Part shown: piece by piece, positions 61,014-64,000 of the stretch | Layout: the number at the start of each line of letters is the position of its first letter | Numbering within the stretch: position 1 is the stretch's first letter | Source of the DNA: JAFDVL01 sp031409955 | GTDB lineage: Bacteria > Acidobacteriota > Blastocatellia > RBC074 | Length of the DNA stretch: 64,000 nt | Assembly: GCA_031409955.1 (NCBI GenBank) | Contig: JANNYF010000359.1 | Coordinates: 9,312 to 73,311 of the forward strand | Direction: 5' to 3' | Program-made: the position numbers and the translations under genes | The notes under the pieces: generated by a model | What the model saw: only the letters and a program-made list of their open reading frames with translations | Databases searched by the model: none | Told to the model about the DNA's origin: nothing

Positions 61014-62642
61014 ATGACGATTCCAGTAAAACATCACATCGCTCGTAAACTCTCTCATAAAATCGGAGCCCAATTCCTGCTGGTCACGCTGTTCCTGCAC
61101 CCGCTCCAACTCGTAGCGCAACAGCCCGCCGCCGCCCCGCCAACTGAAGCCAAACCCCAATCGCCAGCAGCATTGCAAACGCGCATTACTGCTTTGTTGG
61201 AGCAGCCGAAATTCGCCCACGCGCGTTGGGGACTGCGCATTATTACCAACGCCGGTCGCCCGGTTTTCGAGCGTGATGCGGACAAGGTATTTGTACCCGC
61301 GTCGAATATGAAGTTGTACACAACCGCCGCGACGTTGGACGCCTTTGGGCCGGACTTCAAATTCAAGACATCCGTTTACGCTGCTGGAAAACTCAGCCGC
61401 AACACGCTGAAAGGCAACGTGATTTTGTACGGACGCGGCGATCCAAATTTGTCCGCCCGCTTCGATCTCAATGCCGAAGGCAAATCAAATCCGATTGATG
61501 AATTCACCGCCGCCGACAAAATCACCGCACTTGAAAAGCTCGCCGATCAAATTCAAGCGCACGGCATCAAGCTGATTCGGGGCGATGTGATCGGCGATGA
61601 AAGCTACTTTGCCACGGCGGGATTGGGCGCAAGTTGGTCGTGGGAGGATTTGCAGTTTTATTACGGCGCGGCGGTCAGCGCATTGACGGTCAATGACAAT
61701 GCGGTCACGTTTACAGTCAAGCCTGCGACGCGCGATGGCCTGCCGCCTGTCATCACGGTGCAGCCGCTGACGGCCTACGTCAAAATCCTCAACCGCGCGA
61801 CCACCGGTGAGGGCAAAGACGGCAAAACACACCTCGGCATCAATCGTCCGCTGGGCAGCAATGAGGTTGAGTTTTTCGGCAACATCCCCAAAACCGCGAA
61901 AGACTATTCCGACGAAATTGCCATTCACGATCCGGCGCGCTTTGCCGCAACCCTGCTCAAAGAAGCGCTGATACGACGCGGCATTCGCGTAACCAGGCAA
62001 GTCAAACGCCTCGACGCGGTCGCCCGCATCAAAGAGCCATTTGACGAAACAAAACTGTCCGAACTCGCCTTCGTCGAATCGCAACCGATGTCTACCTTGC
62101 TCAAAGTCATCAACAAAGAGAGCCAGAATTTGCACACGGAAATGATGCTGCGACAGCTTGGCGAATTGCGCGGTACTCTGCGGGAATTAACTGAGTATGG
62201 TCGTCCCAAATCTGCTGAAGCACGAGGGATCGAAATCCTCAAACAATTCCTGACCAAAGCAGGTGTAGACGCTTCCACTTTGAGCTTGCGCGACGGCTCT
62301 GGCTTGGCACGCCAAGACCTGATTTCGCCGCGTTCGACTTCGCAACTTTTGCTGTTTATGTCCACGCATCCGCACTTTGCGGTTTATCGGGAGTCCTTGC
62401 CCATCGCGGGCGATGGCACTTTGCGACGCCGTATGAAAGGCACGTCCGCCGAAGGCAAAGTCCAGGCGAAAACCGGCAGCCTGATGTACGTGCGGGCCTT
62501 GTCCGGCTATGTGACAACGAAGCGGGGGCAGATGCTGATCTTCAGTTTTATGGGCAACAATTACACTGGCGCAGGCGCAGATTTGACAGGCGTCTTCGAT
62601 CAAATTTGTGTTTTGTTGGCAGAGTACGAAGGCGAGTTGTGA
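61014..62642 (+). CDS. dacB: D-alanyl-D-alanine carboxypeptidase/endopeptidase, PBP4 type (S13)
   Basis: A 542-residue periplasmic penicillin-binding protein. A signal peptide (FLLVTLFLHPLQLVAQ) is followed by the S13 fold: SxxK at Ser97-Lys100 in PASNMKLYTTAA, SxN in NKESQNLHTEMML and KTG at 486-488 in QAKTGSLMYVR. The large inserted domain typical of PBP4 lies between SxxK and SxN (LKGNVILYGRGDPNLSARF). It trims or cleaves peptidoglycan cross-links. Confidence 0.93.
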   Translation: MTIPVKHHIARKLSHKIGAQFLLVTLFLHPLQLVAQQPAAAPPTEAKPQSPAALQTRITALLEQPKFAHARWGLRIITNAGRPVFERDADKVFVPASNMKLYTTAATLDAFGPDFKFKTSVYAAGKLSRNTLKGNVILYGRGDPNLSARFDLNAEGKSNPIDEFTAADKITALEKLADQIQAHGIKLIRGDVIGDESYFATAGLGASWSWEDLQFYYGAAVSALTVNDNAVTFTVKPATRDGLPPVITVQPLTAYVKILNRATTGEGKDGKTHLGINRPLGSNEVEFFGNIPKTAKDYSDEIAIHDPARFAATLLKEALIRRGIRVTRQVKRLDAVARIKEPFDETKLSELAFVESQPMSTLLKVINKESQNLHTEMMLRQLGELRGTLRELTEYGRPKSAEARGIEILKQFLTKAGVDASTLSLRDGSGLARQDLISPRSTSQLLLFMSTHPHFAVYRESLPIAGDGTLRRRMKGTSAEGKVQAKTGSLMYVRALSGYVTTKRGQMLIFSFMGNNYTGAGADLTGVFDQICVLLAEYEGEL

Positions 62643-62735
62643 AGAGTCTTGAGAGTCCAGAGAGTCGGAGAGTCCAGAGAGTCCAATTGTATGTGACTCT
62701 CAAGACTCCCCAGACTCTCAAGACTCTCCGACTTT
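62643..62735. repeat. Word-hairpin repeat after dacB (word hairpin 6)
   Basis: The left arm consists of repeated GAGAGTC-type words (GAGAGTCCAGAGAGTCGG) and the right arm of their complements (GACTCTCAAGACTC, twice). Several alternative pairings are possible. It fills most of the gap before the patatin-like gene. Confidence 0.7.
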
Positions 62736-62790
62736 CTTCCCTCTTCCCACTCGTTTTGATTTAGAATGCGCGCGGAGGGAAGAGTGACCT

Positions 62791-63648
62791 ATGGCAAGTA
62801 ATAGCAAAAGACCTATTGTCGGCATTGCGTTGGGCGGCGGCGTGGCACGCGGTATGGCGCACGTCGGCGTGTTGCGGGAGTTGGAAAAAAATGGCATCCC
62901 GATAGACTTGATCGCTGGCACCAGTGTCGGAGCCTTAGCGGGAGCGTGTTACGCTGCGGGCTTAACGCCCGATCAGATAGAGGAGTTAGCGTGCAGCATC
63001 AGTTGGAGCGATTTGGGGCGCGTCACAGTTTCGCGGCTCGGCTTTTACAACAGCGAGCGCACTGAAACCTTTCTGAAAAAAATCTTGCCCGTCAATCGCT
63101 TTGAGCAAACACGCATCCCGCTCGGCATCGTCGCCACCGATTTGCAAGCCGGGAAAATGGTCGTCTTCACCGAAGGCGACATTCCCTTAGCCGTCCGTGC
63201 CAGTTGTGCCATTCCGTGTTACTTCATTCCTGTGATGGTCAATGGACGAATGATGGTAGATGGCGGCGTCGTAGGCCATTTGCCCGCCTCCGTTGCGCGC
63301 GGCATGGGCGCAGACATCGTCATTGCCGTAGACGTCAATTCCGAAGGTCGCCCGATTCCGCCGCCGAATAATATCTTCACGATCATGTCGCAATCGCTTT
63401 CGATTATGGGGCGCAGTTCGGTAACGTATTTGTATCAAGACGCCGATGTCATCGTTCGCCCGCGCGTGGGTGATTTCGCTCCCGATGATCTGTCCAAAGC
63501 CGCCGAACTCATCAAAGCGGGCGAAGAAGCCGCGCGCCGCACGATGCCCGCCATCAAGAAATTGCTCACCAAAGAAAAGCCAGGTTTTTTCAAGCGGCTC
63601 TTCGCCAAGCCCGTTGACGAACGACGTGTGAAGATGCTGGATCGGTAA
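62791..63648 (+). CDS. Patatin-like phospholipase family protein (RssA/NTE type)
   Basis: A 285-residue protein with the catalytic dyad of patatin-like hydrolases: the oxyanion loop GIALGGGVARGMAHVGVLRE, nucleophile Ser45 in GTSVG and Asp157 in MMVDGG. No signal peptide is seen, so it is probably cytoplasmic or membrane-associated, hydrolysing acyl esters of lipids. The basic C-terminus (KKLLTKEKPGFFKRLF) may bind membranes. A purine-rich GGAGGGAAG precedes ATG. The CRISPR array starts about 30 nt after its stop. Confidence 0.92.
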   Translation: MASNSKRPIVGIALGGGVARGMAHVGVLRELEKNGIPIDLIAGTSVGALAGACYAAGLTPDQIEELACSISWSDLGRVTVSRLGFYNSERTETFLKKILPVNRFEQTRIPLGIVATDLQAGKMVVFTEGDIPLAVRASCAIPCYFIPVMVNGRMMVDGGVVGHLPASVARGMGADIVIAVDVNSEGRPIPPPNNIFTIMSQSLSIMGRSSVTYLYQDADVIVRPRVGDFAPDDLSKAAELIKAGEEAARRTMPAIKKLLTKEKPGFFKRLFAKPVDERRVKMLDR

Positions 63649-63677
63649 CACCTCAACATTCATCGGTCGCCGCACTG

Positions 63678-63866
63678 GCGGTTCACCTCCACACGCGTGG
63701 AGACAATACCTACACGTTCCCTGACCGCGACATTTCGAGCGGTTCACCTCCACACGCGTGGAGACAATTCTTGCTCTTGCGTAATAAGTGCGCTTGTAAG
63801 CGGTTCACCTCCACACGCGTGGAGACAATGAAGATGCTGTAAGAGGGTTTTACAGTCAAAGCGGTT
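63678..63866 (-). CRISPR. Type I-E-like CRISPR array remnant, three full repeats and a broken fourth
   Basis: A conserved 30-nt block occurs at 63678-63707, 63739-63768 and 63800-63829, starting GCGGTTCACCTCC and ending CGTGGAGACAAT, with exact 61-nt periodicity and 31-nt spacers. Read on the minus strand, the repeat ends in GAACCG(C), like type I-E repeats (E. coli ends AAACCG), so crRNA transcription is probably on the minus strand and the leader would be to the right. At the next expected position (63861) only GCGGTT remains before a TG-starting mobile element. The third spacer would be 63830-63860. No cas genes are in the window. Confidence 0.92.
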
Positions 63867-64000
63867 TGAGATGGTCACGGTTTGACGGACACGAAATTCT
63901 CTTAGCAGAATCGTCAAACCGTTATGAAAAAAGCGATCCAGAATCAACCCGTCAAAACTCGTCGGAAGTACGATGACACGTTCAAGCAACAAGCCTTGCA
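63867..64000 (+). mobile_element. Left end of an insertion sequence (IS3-like), cut by window edge
   Basis: The sequence departs from the CRISPR repeat at 63867 with 5'-TG, the usual terminal dinucleotide of IS3-family elements. It carries a 11-bp inverted repeat (ACGGTTTGACG at 63877-63887 with CGTCAAACCGT at 63912-63922) and then a transposase start. The right end lies outside the window, so target duplication cannot be checked. Confidence 0.65.
63924..64000 (+). CDS. Transposase OrfA-like, N-terminal fragment (cut by window edge)
   Basis: ATG 63924 opens a frame reading about 25 residues to the window end, containing KTRRKYDDTFKQQAL. The RRKY-x(2)-TFK-x(2)-AL pattern is typical of the N-terminal helix-turn-helix of IS3-family OrfA transposases. 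The ATG lies one base after the second arm of a hairpin, which may limit translation from read-through transcripts. Confidence 0.7.
   Translation, partial: MKKAIQNQPVKTRRKYDDTFKQQAL

Noticed and set aside
63628..63840. Eleven-base match between the end of the patatin-like gene (TGAAGATGCTG) and the start of the third CRISPR spacer
   Set aside because: A match of this length is expected by chance in a 64-kb window and does not extend, so it is not evidence of self-targeting.

Overview
The window looks like chromosomal DNA of a Gram-negative soil-type bacterium, most probably an acidobacterium (possibly class Blastocatellia). This is inferred from the gene mix: an Oar-like TonB-dependent receptor with an N-terminal carboxypeptidase-regulatory domain, a SpoIVB-type S55 peptidase, several diheme cytochromes and PQQ dehydrogenases with Planctomycetes/Acidobacteria-type heme domains, and FecR, BON and TPR proteins. 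No rRNA gene was seen and no tRNA was recognised, so the placement is not certain.

Layout. 1-1.5 kb: the tail of a DOPA-4,5-dioxygenase-like gene, a secreted TPR protein and a small unknown protein ending at a strong terminator. 1.6-5.7 kb: acetate module (DUF485 protein, ActP symporter, acetyl-CoA synthetase). 5.7-7.4 kb (minus strand): VapBC-like toxin-antitoxin pair and a three-BON-domain protein. 7.7-13.9 kb: a 49-codon ORF abutting a sensor kinase, an NtrC-type sigma54 activator, a FecR-domain protein and a GAF-GGDEF diguanylate cyclase. 14.1-20.2 kb: the rod-shape operon mreB-mreC-mreD-mrdA-rodA. 20.2-23.5 kb: a long structured leader, then an RNase E/G with a very large insertion in its S1 domain. 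23.6-31.8 kb: mobA (minus), S55 peptidase, DUF433/DUF5615 pair, secreted beta-propeller, PD-(D/E)XK-like protein and an alpha/beta hydrolase.

32-52 kb is an envelope and periplasmic catabolic island: TonB-dependent receptor, diheme cytochrome, DinB-like protein, ThuA protein, diheme cytochrome plus PQQ dehydrogenase, sugar isomerase/epimerase-like protein, serine beta-lactamase-like hydrolase, two tandem esterases, a Nif3-like protein, a type-B carboxylesterase, a foreign-looking lipoprotein and a second PQQ dehydrogenase with two cytochrome domains fused at its N-terminus. The most economical reading is uptake, de-esterification and periplasmic oxidation of an alcohol or sugar substrate with electrons passed to cytochrome c; the substrate cannot be read from sequence. 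52.3-60.9 kb is a protein quality-control cluster (hsp20, clpB, grpE, groEL, a ClpA/ClpC-like ATPase) without dnaK, dnaJ or groES. 61-63.6 kb: a PBP4-type D-Ala-D-Ala carboxypeptidase and a patatin-like phospholipase. The window ends with a type I-E-like CRISPR array that appears to be cut by an insertion sequence inside its fourth repeat.

The most unusual recurring structure is a set of long intergenic inverted repeats whose arms are built from a short repeated word, with a different word in each element. They occur at nearly every operon boundary, and a related word array lies inside the coding sequence of the S55 peptidase.
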